Assembly (NCBI GenBank): GCA_963825555.1
Contig: CAWGTZ010000026.1
Location: forward strand, 62,001 to 126,000
DNA: 64,000 nt
Reading direction: 5' to 3'
Source of the DNA: JAGVSR01 sp963825555
GTDB lineage: Bacteria > Pseudomonadota > Alphaproteobacteria > Rhizobiales > Hyphomicrobiaceae
Below are positions 34,878-42,656 of this stretch, piece by piece (the stretch's first letter is position 1; the number at the start of each line of letters is the position of its first letter). The translations under genes and the position numbers were made by a program. Below the pieces are notes generated by a model. That model was not told where the DNA came from, searched no databases, and saw only the letters and a list, made by a program, of their open reading frames with translations.

Positions 34878-35420
34878 ATGTCTTTGCTGACCCGCCTGCG
34901 CCTTCCACTGGCCGCGCTCGTTCTCCTCGCCCTGAGTCTGCATGGGCCCTTGGGTGAGTCCTGGTGGTCGTCCGCGCATGCCGACGATATACCGACGCCT
35001 GAGGAATACGCCGCTCATGTGGGCGGCGCACCGGTTCTTAAGCCGGGCGAATTGAAGCTGGACGGCCGGCGCCAGATCTGTGGCCAGCGGCCCACGGTGA
35101 TCGATCGCAACCTCGACGACTACGGGGCCGCCTACCCCGGCTTCCTGATCCTCAACCCTCGGCTGATCGAACGCGTTTCGACGCCGGTCAAGCTCTGGAT
35201 CTACGCGCACGAGTGCGGTCACCAGTTTCGGGGCCCCGACGAGGAGACGGCTGACTGTTTCGCCGTGCAGCGCGGACGCCGGCAGGGCTGGTTGACACCC
35301 GATGGGCTGGAAGAGGTCTGCAAGTTCATCTCGCCGGCCAAGGGTTCGAGCATGCATCTGTCGGGTTCGCACCGCTGCGCATATATGCGCAAGTGCTATG
35401 ACGACCCCACGATCCGCTAG
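34878..35420 (+). CDS. Exported HExxH protein, putative zinc protease
   Basis: A 180-residue protein with a signal peptide (LPLAALVLLALSLHG, cleavage near SSAHA) and a mature domain containing HECGHQ at 111-116. EETADCFAVQRGR follows, giving a gluzincin-like HExxH plus downstream acidic ligand. Four or more cysteines (C68, C113, C127 and others) could form disulfides in the periplasm. The ATG at 34878 begins the signal peptide; ATG at 34821 would add 19 residues and has a GGTAGG site. It lies 147 bases after the cytoplasmic zincin gene on the same strand. Confidence 0.75.
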   Translation: MSLLTRLRLPLAALVLLALSLHGPLGESWWSSAHADDIPTPEEYAAHVGGAPVLKPGELKLDGRRQICGQRPTVIDRNLDDYGAAYPGFLILNPRLIERVSTPVKLWIYAHECGHQFRGPDEETADCFAVQRGRRQGWLTPDGLEEVCKFISPAKGSSMHLSGSHRCAYMRKCYDDPTIR

Positions 35421-35516
35421 CAAACTCTGCGGAGTCGTCTGGCGTTATCCCCGCGCCGATCCATAAGTCTAGACTGAATCCCGTATTCCGGCCGCCTTCT
35501 TCAAGAGGCATCCCCA

Positions 35517-35959
35517 ATGCGGGCAACCGACTATTCCCGGCGAATTCTGGCCCTGGCCGAACTCCTGCACCGCTGGGTCGGGCAGCTCATGAAACTCGAT
35601 GCGGTGCGGCGGGAGAAGGTGGCCTGCTACGCCGATGAAATCGCCGCTACGCTGGCTCGAGCGGCTGAGGCGCACCAAAAGTTGGAAGCCGAGCCGGGCA
35701 ATGCCGTCGCACAACGAGTGCTGGTGCGCGAGTTCGGCCGAATTTCCGGCTATCTGGAAACCATCGTAGGCGTGCTTCATCGCCATCTTGACGGCCGCAA
35801 GCTTGCTGGCGTTAAAAGGCGCCTCGAACAGCTTCGCCCGGCCAAAGCCGGGGGGCTCCGCCTGCGCCGCCCGAGGCCTCCGCCCACCATGCGGCGGTCG
35901 ACCGGCTCACGGCGGCGGAGGGCTACTTCCGTGCCCTGGCCGATGCATTGAGGGCGTGA
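35517..35959 (+). pseudogene. Small helical protein gene with a G-tract frameshift
   Basis: The first frame from ATG 35517 gives a helical, basic protein (ILALAELLHRWVGQLMKLDA and EFGRISGYLETIVGVLHRHL) up to LEQLRPAKAGG. It then degenerates into Arg/Pro-rich sequence. After the GGGGGG run at about 35851-35856 a second frame gives the plausible end PPEASAHHAAVDRLTAAEGY, then FRALADALRA and TGA at 35957-35959. The whole span is one base short of 148 codons. One extra G would join both parts. Function unknown. leuD follows after 24 bases. Confidence 0.6.
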
Positions 35960-35983
35960 CGCGCGCCCTCCAACGAGGACGCG

Positions 35984-36592
35984 ATGGACAAATTCATAAA
36001 GCTCACTGGTGTTGCCGCTCCCCTGCCCCTGCGCAACATCGATACCGATATGATCATCCCGAAGCAGTTCCTTAAGACGATCAAGCGGACGGGGCTTGGC
36101 AAATCGCTCTTCTTCGAGATGCGCTACGACCCGGCCACGGGTCAGGAAATTCCGGACTTCGTTCTGAACAAGCCTGCTTATCGCAACGCCACAATCCTCG
36201 TGACGGGCGAAAACTTCGGCTGCGGCTCCTCGCGTGAACACGCGCCGTGGGCCCTACTCGACTTCGGCATCCGCTGTGTGATCGCGCCGGACTTCGCCGA
36301 TATATTCTATAATAACTGCTTCCAGAACGGCATCCTGCCCATCAAGCTGCCGCAGGCCGATGTCGATAAGCTGATGGACGATGCGCAGCGTGGTTCGAAT
36401 GCGACGTTGACCGTCGATCTGGACGCTCAGGAGATCCGTGGTCCGGATGGCGGGGTCATCAAGTTCGAGGTCGATCCGTTCCGTAAGCACTGCCTGTTGC
36501 ACGGCCTTGATGCAGTCGGGCTGACGATGCAGAAGCAGGACGCGATCAAGGCGTTCGAGGAGCAGACGGCAGCCTCGCGTCCGTGGCTCTGA
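35984..36592 (+). CDS. leuD: 3-Isopropylmalate dehydratase small subunit
   Basis: LeuD is the swivelling small subunit of isopropylmalate isomerase and works with LeuC. The 202-residue protein has LRNIDTDMIIPKQFLKTI near the N-terminus, the signature GENFGCGSSREHAPWALLDF, and IFYNNCFQNGILPI. Length is normal. It begins the run leuD-glyoxalase-small gene, all closely spaced on the plus strand. Its partner leuC is at 25452 on the minus strand. Confidence 0.97.
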   Translation: MDKFIKLTGVAAPLPLRNIDTDMIIPKQFLKTIKRTGLGKSLFFEMRYDPATGQEIPDFVLNKPAYRNATILVTGENFGCGSSREHAPWALLDFGIRCVIAPDFADIFYNNCFQNGILPIKLPQADVDKLMDDAQRGSNATLTVDLDAQEIRGPDGGVIKFEVDPFRKHCLLHGLDAVGLTMQKQDAIKAFEEQTAASRPWL

Positions 36593-36606
36593 GACGGGAG
36601 GCGGAA

Positions 36607-37002
36607 ATGGCCAAAGCAGTTCACATGATGGTGCGGGTGCTCGATGAGACCCGCTCGGTCGACTTCTATTCAAAGTGCTTCGGATTAAAGGTGGCCGAGC
36701 GCCGCGAGTGGCCGGACTTCTCCCTCACCTACATGAGCAATCCGGAAAACGACTTCGAAGTCGAACTAACGGTCAACAAAGGCCGCACCGAGGCTTATGA
36801 CCTAGGCAACGGCTACGGACATGTGGCCTTCGTGGTGGACGATCTTGACGCCGAGCACGCGCGGATCAAGGCCGAGGGATTCCAGCCGAAGGACATTAAG
36901 GAGATGACGCACGACGGTCAGCCCTTTGGGCGTTTCTTCTTCATCGAGGATCCGGATGGCTACAAGATCGAGGTCCTTCAGCGCCGCGGCCGCTTCAAAT
37001 GA
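36607..37002 (+). CDS. gloA: Glyoxalase I-like VOC family protein (lactoylglutathione lyase)
   Basis: A 131-residue vicinal-oxygen-chelate protein. Glyoxalase I converts the methylglyoxal-glutathione hemithioacetal to S-lactoylglutathione. Putative metal ligands occupy the expected places: His6 (VHMMVRV), Glu in EVEL at about 53, His72 (GYGHVAFVVDD) and Glu122 (DGYKIEVLQ). RSVDFYSKCFGLKV is the usual helix. GGGAGGCGG precedes the ATG at 36607. It is 14 bases after leuD. Glutathione is available, since gshB is present. Other VOC activities cannot be excluded. Confidence 0.85.
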   Translation: MAKAVHMMVRVLDETRSVDFYSKCFGLKVAERREWPDFSLTYMSNPENDFEVELTVNKGRTEAYDLGNGYGHVAFVVDDLDAEHARIKAEGFQPKDIKEMTHDGQPFGRFFFIEDPDGYKIEVLQRRGRFK

Positions 37003-37208
37003 CAGATGAGACGAAGATCGATCCGGCCATGATGGGACGCCTCGCGAAGGCGCTGTCGTTCATCTGCGGGGCGGATCATCCTGCGACCGTCGCACTTAAA
37101 AAGGCCGGGGAGACAGCGGCGGACAAGGACGTAAAGGATGCCCGTACGCAGTTCCTGAAGCTGAAGCCGAGCGACCGGCGTTCTGCACTTGCGATGCTCG
37201 CCGACTAA
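36999..37208 (+). CDS. Small conserved-looking hypothetical protein
   Basis: A 69-residue protein (starting MTDETKIDPAMMGRLAKAL) whose ATG overlaps the glyoxalase stop, indicating translational coupling. It has one cysteine (FICGADHP) and a helix-rich, charged C-terminus (RTQFLKLKPSDRRSALAML). No known domain recognised. The tight coupling to gloA supports it being real. Confidence 0.65.
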   Translation: MTDETKIDPAMMGRLAKALSFICGADHPATVALKKAGETAADKDVKDARTQFLKLKPSDRRSALAMLAD

Positions 37209-37213
37209 CGCGA

Positions 37214-37711
37214 TCAAACGGACGGCGCTGTGCGCGCGGTCATCAGCGCGTTGCGCAGGGCTAGAGCGAAATCTTTCTTTTCATCCGTATTGAGGAAGCG
37301 GGCGAACTCGAACTCGCGGCCGTGCAGCGTGAGCTTCAAGTCGGCGCTGCCGTCGGGCCACTCGTTGAGAAGGACCTTCACCCAGTAAGGATTGAAGTCG
37401 AAACTTCGGCTGCGGCCCGAGGGCTGCACTTGAGTGATCTTCAACAACTCAGGCGAAAGCTCCACGAGTTCGTAGGCCGCACCTGACCGGTAGTTGAGCT
37501 TGAAGGCGATATAGATCGCAAGCACGTCCAGACCGTAGAAGCCCAGAACCGGCCAGGCTCCCATGGTGTAGAAGGCCACCCCCGAGGCGAAGCTCACAAA
37601 GGCGATGAAGCCCATCACCAGCAGAAATCCTCTCTGTGAGAGGGAGCGGTGGGGATGAAGGACGGCCCGGAACGTCCGGGCCTCTTGCATCGGAGGTTTG
37701 TTTTCCGTCAT
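37214..37711 (-). CDS. DUF2244 domain membrane protein
   Basis: A 165-residue protein with two adjacent membrane helices (about residues 28-48 and 52-71: FLLVMGFIAFVSFASGVAFY and WPVLGFYGLDVLAIYIAF). A cytoplasmic domain follows with SFDFNPYWVKVLLNEWPDGS, characteristic of DUF2244. Function is unknown. It is divergent from nth across 30 bases, a neighbourhood often seen in Rhizobiales. Confidence 0.85.
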   Translation of the reverse strand: MTENKPPMQEARTFRAVLHPHRSLSQRGFLLVMGFIAFVSFASGVAFYTMGAWPVLGFYGLDVLAIYIAFKLNYRSGAAYELVELSPELLKITQVQPSGRSRSFDFNPYWVKVLLNEWPDGSADLKLTLHGREFEFARFLNTDEKKDFALALRNALMTARTAPSV

Positions 37712-37741
37712 GTCGCGAGTCTAGGCGCTAGAGATAAGTAC

Positions 37742-38470
37742 ATGAAGCCCTCTGCCGTAAAAAAAAGAAAGACGACCTCGGGGGTAACCCCCGGAGACAA
37801 GCCGTCGCGCCCCCGTGCGGCTCCCCGTTCGCGCAAGTCTACGCCGGCTGAGATCGAGGAGATCTTTCGCCGGCTGCATGAGTCCAATCCCGAGCCCAAG
37901 GGGGAGTTGGAGCACTCCAATCCGTACACGCTTCTGGTTGCGGTCGTCCTCTCCGCTCAGGCGACGGATGCCGGCGTCAACAAAGCCACGCGCGGGCTCT
38001 TCAAGCTGGCCGACACCCCCCAGAAAATGCTGGCGCTGGGCGAGGACAAGGTACGCGACCTCATCAAGACCATCGGTCTATTCCGTAACAAGGCCAAGAA
38101 CGTCATCCTGCTGTCTGAAAAACTCGTCGCCGAGCACGGTGGCAGGGTTCCTTGTGATCGCGCAGCGCTGGAGGCCCTGCCGGGGGTCGGGCGTAAGACT
38201 GCCAACGTGGTGCTCAACATCGCCTTCGGCGAGCCGACGATTGCGGTCGATACACATGTCTTCCGGTTGTCGCACCGGCTCGGGCTTTCGCGCGGAAAGA
38301 CGCCCGAGGCCGTGGAGCAGGATCTCCTGAAATGTGTGCCGAAGGCCTACCTGCAGCACGCCCATCACTGGCTCATCCTGCACGGGCGCTACATTTGCAA
38401 GGCCGTCAAACCGGCTTGCGGGCGCTGCGTGATAGCCGACCTTTGCCGCTCCAGGGACAAGACCACATGA
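37742..38470 (+). CDS. nth: Endonuclease III
   Basis: Nth is a bifunctional DNA glycosylase/AP lyase that removes oxidised pyrimidines. The 242-residue protein has the helix-hairpin-helix LPGVGRKTANVVLN with the catalytic lysine, then VDTHVFRLSHRLG with the catalytic aspartate. The [4Fe-4S] loop has cysteines at 219, 226, 229 and 235 (C-x6-C-x2-C-x5-C). A basic 30-residue N-terminal extension precedes the core. The next gene overlaps its stop by an ATGA. Confidence 0.96.
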   Translation: MKPSAVKKRKTTSGVTPGDKPSRPRAAPRSRKSTPAEIEEIFRRLHESNPEPKGELEHSNPYTLLVAVVLSAQATDAGVNKATRGLFKLADTPQKMLALGEDKVRDLIKTIGLFRNKAKNVILLSEKLVAEHGGRVPCDRAALEALPGVGRKTANVVLNIAFGEPTIAVDTHVFRLSHRLGLSRGKTPEAVEQDLLKCVPKAYLQHAHHWLILHGRYICKAVKPACGRCVIADLCRSRDKTT

Positions 38471-39429
38471 AAAGGCAGCTATCGCGGTCCGGATTGCGGG
38501 CAACCGTTCTGGGGCTAGTGGCAATTGTGTCTCCAACGGGGCTCGCGGCTGAGGATGTCCGTGCTGTCGCACACGGCCGCGAGATCGGGGCAGACGCGGT
38601 TGGGCCAGACGCCGCCGGCGCAAAAATCGTGCGGCGGGTGGAAAGCGCGACGATCACCGATCAAACTCGCCCCGATTATGTGCAGGCTGTCGCGGAAAGC
38701 CGAACCTATGACGGCATCACCGTCTCCGGTCCGCATCTGCTGATGGAGGATGTCGAGATCGAGGGCGCATTGGATATCGGCACGCGGCGACCGGTCGTTC
38801 TAAATCGCGTGACGGTGAGCGCGGTGCAGGATGTGCCCTGGCTCGTTCTCGTCCGGCCAGAGGCCGGCCCGGTGACTATCTTATGGTCCGATATCGGCGG
38901 TGTCATGCGCGAGCGCAGCGCCTCTCCGCACGTCGGTGTTGCGTTGGCCCTCAGGGGCAACGGCGCGCGCGTCCATCGTTCGCGCATCGGAGCTGCGGCC
39001 GACGGGGTCCAGATCGCGGCGAAGGATATCCGTATCACCGAGTGCCTGATTGCCGACCTCCTCTCCCGACCGGGGGATCACAATGATTCCATCCAGATGT
39101 TCGAGCAGGCGGCGGACGTCTACATCGCGCGAAACCGCATCGAAAACCCGCATCCGCAGACGAGCGCAATTACCGTGCTTGGCAGGGATGTCACCATTAC
39201 GGGAAATCGGCTTGCAGGAGGTGGATGGACCGTTTACGGCGGCGCTCTGCGCAACGGGAAGGGTGGAGAGGGTGCCTCGGGAGTTCGCGTCGCGGACAAC
39301 ATCTTTTCGCGCACTTACTTCCCGAAGGTGGGCTCGTTCGGACCCGTTACCTACTGGCTTTCGGGGCCCGGCTCCGGCAACGTCTGGAGCGATAATCGCG
39401 ATGAGCAGAATCGCCCTATCGCTCCGTAA
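38467..39429 (+). CDS. Exported right-handed beta-helix protein
   Basis: A 320-residue protein with a signal peptide (LRATVLGLVAIVSPTGLAAE). Parallel beta-helix rungs follow: YDGITVSGPHLLMEDVEIEG, VHRSRIGAAADGVQIAAKDI, ITECLIADLLSRPGDHNDSI, VYIARNRIENPHPQTSAITV and VTITGNRLAGGGWTVYGGAL. Such folds occur in pectate lyases, epimerases and surface adhesins; I see no catalytic signature that decides between them. Its ATG overlaps the nth stop, implying translational coupling with a DNA-repair gene, which is odd for an exported protein. It converges on hisF. Confidence 0.8.
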   Translation: MKRQLSRSGLRATVLGLVAIVSPTGLAAEDVRAVAHGREIGADAVGPDAAGAKIVRRVESATITDQTRPDYVQAVAESRTYDGITVSGPHLLMEDVEIEGALDIGTRRPVVLNRVTVSAVQDVPWLVLVRPEAGPVTILWSDIGGVMRERSASPHVGVALALRGNGARVHRSRIGAAADGVQIAAKDIRITECLIADLLSRPGDHNDSIQMFEQAADVYIARNRIENPHPQTSAITVLGRDVTITGNRLAGGGWTVYGGALRNGKGGEGASGVRVADNIFSRTYFPKVGSFGPVTYWLSGPGSGNVWSDNRDEQNRPIAP

Positions 39430-39435
39430 GACCTT

Positions 39436-40224
39436 TCAGGCTGCGGACTGATCGAGCCTGACGGCGATGCCCGCTTCCGCCATGCGCTGTTTAGCTTGCC
39501 CAATCGTATACGTGCCAAAGTGGAAGATGGAGGCTGCCAGCACGGCGCTCGCATGGCCGTCCTTCACGCCCTCGATAAGGTGATCGAGATTGCCGACGCC
39601 GCCAGAGGCGATGACGGGAACGGACACGGCGTCCGCGATCGCGCGTGTGAGAGGGATGTCGAAGCCGGCTTTCGTGCCGTCGCGATCCATGGAGGTGAGG
39701 AGGATCTCGCCTGCGCCGAGCGCTACAACCTCTTTCGCATATTCGATTGCGTCGAGCCCGGTCGGCTTGCGGCCCCCGTGGGTGAAGATCTCCCAGCGGT
39801 CAGGTTCGCCGGGTCCGGAGACCTTCTTGGCATCGATGGCGACGACGATGCATTGGGCGCCGAACTTCTCGCTTGCCTCCTTGACGAACTGGCGGTTGAA
39901 CACGGCGGCCGTGTTGATCGAGACTTTGTCGGCCCCCGCCTCAAGCAGCTTGCGGATGTCCTCAACCGTGCGTACGCCGCCGCCGACGGTAAGCGGCATG
40001 AAGCATCGTTCTGCTGTCTGCTCGACGATGTGGAAGATGGTATCGCGGTTCTCGTGGCTGGCTGTGATGTCGAGGAAGCAGAGTTCGTCGGCACCCGCGG
40101 CATCGTAGGCGGCTGCTGCCTCGACGGGGTCGCCCGCGTCGATCAGATCGACGAAATTGACGCCCTTGACGACACGGCCGTCCTTGACGTCTAGGCAGGG
40201 GATGATGCGGGTCTTGAGGGTCAT
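39436..40224 (-). CDS. hisF: Imidazole glycerol phosphate synthase, cyclase subunit
   Basis: HisF, with HisH, forms imidazole glycerol phosphate and AICAR in histidine synthesis. The 262-residue TIM barrel has RIIPCLDVKDGRVVKGVNF with the catalytic Asp11, VVAIDAKKVSG with the second aspartate, and phosphate-binding GGVGNLDHLIEG. Its ATG overlaps the stop of the MFS gene upstream (ATGA at 40221-40224). It is separated from hisH (50620) and hisB (49493) by 10 kb, whereas these genes are usually together in Rhizobiales. hisA is not in the window. Confidence 0.97.
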   Translation of the reverse strand: MTLKTRIIPCLDVKDGRVVKGVNFVDLIDAGDPVEAAAAYDAAGADELCFLDITASHENRDTIFHIVEQTAERCFMPLTVGGGVRTVEDIRKLLEAGADKVSINTAAVFNRQFVKEASEKFGAQCIVVAIDAKKVSGPGEPDRWEIFTHGGRKPTGLDAIEYAKEVVALGAGEILLTSMDRDGTKAGFDIPLTRAIADAVSVPVIASGGVGNLDHLIEGVKDGHASAVLAASIFHFGTYTIGQAKQRMAEAGIAVRLDQSAA

Positions 40225-41474
40225 GCTCCGTCACCTAGCCTGGGCGCTGGATCAGGGCAAGCCGGGTTTGTTCTCACCCCGGCGCTTGCGATGGCTGCGG
40301 ATTGAGACGCAACGTGGCGCCGGTCGGCGAAGAGCATGGCCACCGTCAAAACCAGCGAGGCCACCGCCGTTGTGACGACAAAGCCCGCGAGCGGCGCATG
40401 CGTCATGGCGGCACCCGATATAACCGGTCCGACGATGCTGCCCATTGTGTACATCATGATGAACGCCGCATTGGCGGTTGCCAATTGGCTCGGCGGTACG
40501 TCCTGCCCCAGCATGGCAAGGCCCAGCGTGTAGAAGCCGATCACCGCCGCGCCGATGAGGAACAGGATGGCCATTGCTACAAGCGGCGTTCCGAACGACT
40601 GGGAAAGTAGACCAATCAGTCCGACGTAGGCGAAGCCGAGCCAGACAAGTACGCCCTTGCGCGAGGTCTTGTCGCCTATCCAGCCGAGCAGGAATTGCAT
40701 CGTGAGACCGCCGACCAGCAGCGTGGTGAGAAACCTGAGTGAGGCGGATTCGTCGACTCCCGCGCCGATGGCGACGTTGGTCAGAAGCGAGAAGTGCGAA
40801 GTTTCCAGAAAGCCGCCTAGGAATGCCCCCGCCATTGCGGCTGGCGCCATGCGCATGCCACCTGAAAGGCCGGTTGCCGGCTCGTGCGCAAGGTCGGGTG
40901 CGAGTTCCCGCGCCATCACAATCGGGAACGCGGCGACGATGGAGCCGATTCCGCCAATGGCAAACGGCAAGAGTCCGGAGGTGCCGACCTGATCGATCAG
41001 CAGCGGGCCGATAGCAAAGCCGCTGAAAAAGGCCATGGCGTAGAAGGCAATGACACGGGCCCGGTTCTTCTCTGTAGCCACGTGGTTGACCCATGTCTCG
41101 CCGACGATCCAGGGCAGCGCGATCGCAGCGCCCATAAGAAACCGGATTACGATCCAAGAAATCGTATGGTCGAGGACGTACAGTGCCCAATAGGCAGCTG
41201 CTGCCGAAAGGCAGCCGAAAATGATTGCGTGTATTGGACTGATCCGCGCGACCATGCGGGGCAGCATCGGCAGCAGAATAAGAATGGCCAGCGAGGGGGC
41301 CGCGCCTGCAAGCCCGATGATCCAAGACGGCTCACCTCGCTGCTCAAGCACGAGCGCCGTCAGCGGGTAGCCCAGGCCAAAGGAGATCCCGACACCGAAC
41401 GAGGAAAGAATGACGGCGGCGAGGCTCTTGAGCCGCGCTTGGGGTGTGGAAAGGCGATCGGGGGTTGCGCTCAT
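40221..41474 (-). CDS. Major facilitator superfamily transporter
   Basis: A 417-residue protein with about 12 membrane helices. The loop after helix 2 contains LPMLPRMVARISPIH. The central half-to-half loop around residues 195-215 reads ELAPDLAHEPATGLSGG, and the second half repeats the loop as GWIGDKTSRKG. The substrate is unknown; drug or metabolite efflux is likely given the divergent TetR regulator. It overlaps hisF by four bases, so hisF may be transcribed from the same promoter. Two TCAAC-N3-GTTGA sites lie in its upstream region. Confidence 0.9.
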   Translation of the reverse strand: MSATPDRLSTPQARLKSLAAVILSSFGVGISFGLGYPLTALVLEQRGEPSWIIGLAGAAPSLAILILLPMLPRMVARISPIHAIIFGCLSAAAAYWALYVLDHTISWIVIRFLMGAAIALPWIVGETWVNHVATEKNRARVIAFYAMAFFSGFAIGPLLIDQVGTSGLLPFAIGGIGSIVAAFPIVMARELAPDLAHEPATGLSGGMRMAPAAMAGAFLGGFLETSHFSLLTNVAIGAGVDESASLRFLTTLLVGGLTMQFLLGWIGDKTSRKGVLVWLGFAYVGLIGLLSQSFGTPLVAMAILFLIGAAVIGFYTLGLAMLGQDVPPSQLATANAAFIMMYTMGSIVGPVISGAAMTHAPLAGFVVTTAVASLVLTVAMLFADRRHVASQSAAIASAGVRTNPACPDPAPRLGDGA

Positions 41475-41490
41475 AAGCGAGGACCTTTAT

Positions 41491-41503
41491 TCAACGTTGT
41501 TGA
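41491..41503. promoter_or_regulatory. Operator-like site 1 between MFS and tetR
   Basis: TCAACGTTGTTGA fits TCAAC-N3-GTTGA with perfect 5-bp arms, and lies 17 bases upstream of the MFS start. It matches site 2 in arms and spacing. It probably binds the TetR-type protein encoded alongside. Confidence 0.6.
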
Positions 41504-41539
41504 AATAGAGCCATTGGACAGACGACGCAAGAGCCTCGG

Positions 41540-41552
41540 TCAACGATGTTGA
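41540..41552. promoter_or_regulatory. Operator-like site 2 overlapping the tetR start
   Basis: TCAACGATGTTGA has the same TCAAC-N3-GTTGA arms as site 1, 49 bases away, and covers the ATG of the tetR gene at 41546. Binding here would fit autorepression. Confidence 0.6.
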
Positions 41553-42280
41553 GAAAGAAGCAGCCCAGGCGACAAACGGGCGCACAGACGAGGGGACAGC
41601 CAAGGGGCCAGCGGGGCCTCGACGATGCTGCTCTGTTGCAGGGCGCACTCGCCGAGATGGAGCGCGCCGGGGTCGAGGATTTCTCACTGCGTGCGGCCGC
41701 GCGGGCGATCGGCTGCGATCCGGCGGCGCTCATCTATCATTTTGGTTCTCGGGAGGGGCTGGAGAGGGCGGTTGCGGACCGCCTGCATGCGAAGATCGTC
41801 CGGCTCGATCCCGCCTTGCCCTGGCGGGAGCGCCTTCTCGGCATCGCGCGGCAGTATCGCACTCTGGCGCGTGACTATCCGCGGACGTTTCCGATCCTCA
41901 TGCGCTACTGGACCACTGGTCCCCGGGATCTCGCCATCGCCGACGATACGTTCCGTGCGCTCGCGGATGCGGGCGTACCCGACGACAAGCTACCCGCCAC
42001 GGAGTGCGGCCTTTATGCGGCGCTGCTCGGCCTTTGCGCGGCTGAGGCGGGCGGGCTCGTCGGGCGTCCTGGCCCCGAGACAATGAAAGAAATTGGGGAA
42101 CAGCCGGAACTGGAGGCGATGCGGCGTCTGTTACCGCAGATCCGGCGGCTGGAAACTGATCAGATCTTTGAGGCAACGCTCGGCGTCATGCTCGATGGCA
42201 TCGAGGCGCTCGGCCGGCGGGCCAGGAAGAAGGCCCCGCTTCCAGAAAAACGCGGTCGCGCGCCGCGCAAGGAGTCCTGA
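41546..42280 (+). CDS. TetR/AcrR family transcriptional regulator
   Basis: A 244-residue TetR-type repressor. The helix-turn-helix is at about residues 40-75 (VEDFSLRAAARAIGCDPAAL, then IYHFGSREGLERAV), after a basic Gln/Arg-rich N-terminal arm. The rest is the helical ligand domain, with a basic Lys/Arg tail. It is divergent from the MFS-hisF unit, the classical layout for a regulator of an efflux pump. Two palindromic sites in the 71-base gap are likely operators. The ATG at 41546 lies inside one of them; TTG at 41549 is an alternative. Confidence 0.88.
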   Translation: MLRKKQPRRQTGAQTRGQPRGQRGLDDAALLQGALAEMERAGVEDFSLRAAARAIGCDPAALIYHFGSREGLERAVADRLHAKIVRLDPALPWRERLLGIARQYRTLARDYPRTFPILMRYWTTGPRDLAIADDTFRALADAGVPDDKLPATECGLYAALLGLCAAEAGGLVGRPGPETMKEIGEQPELEAMRRLLPQIRRLETDQIFEATLGVMLDGIEALGRRARKKAPLPEKRGRAPRKES

Positions 42281-42285
42281 AGTCC

Positions 42286-42612
42286 ATGCAGATCTACGCC
42301 GTTTACCTTTTGGCGGCGCTTGCCGAGATCGGCGGCTGCTTCGCATTCTGGAACTGGCTGAAGCGCGAACAGAGCGTATTCTGGCTGGCGCCGGGAGTGG
42401 TCCTTCTCGTCGCATTCGCGCTGCTTCTGACGCAAATCCCCGCTGCTGCCGCCGGTCGGGCCTTTGCCGCGTACGGCGGCATTTACATCGTTTCTTCGCT
42501 TGCCTGGATGTGGGTCGTGGAGGGGCTTAAGCCCGACCGGTTCGACCTTTGCGGCGCCGCGCTCTGTCTGGCAGGCGCCGGAATAATCATTCTTGCGCCT
42601 CGAGCCGGTTGA
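42286..42612 (+). CDS. YnfA/UPF0060 family small membrane protein
   Basis: A 108-residue protein with four membrane helices, distantly related to the small multidrug resistance fold. It opens with LLAALAEIGGCFAFWNWLK and contains GRAFAAYGGIYIVSSLAWMW followed by VEGLKPDRFD, the family signature. Function is unproven, though efflux has been suggested for homologues. It starts six bases after the tetR stop and precedes proB by 44 bases, so it may be cotranscribed with either. Confidence 0.9.
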   Translation: MQIYAVYLLAALAEIGGCFAFWNWLKREQSVFWLAPGVVLLVAFALLLTQIPAAAAGRAFAAYGGIYIVSSLAWMWVVEGLKPDRFDLCGAALCLAGAGIIILAPRAG

Positions 42613-42656
42613 GGCGTATCCCCAGCCAAACGCTCCCGTATGGTCTGAATCCCACG

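Noticed and set aside
40252..41325. 357-codon second minus-strand frame inside the MFS gene
   Set aside because: Arg/His-rich off-frame shadow; the MFS frame has 12 helices and the expected loops.
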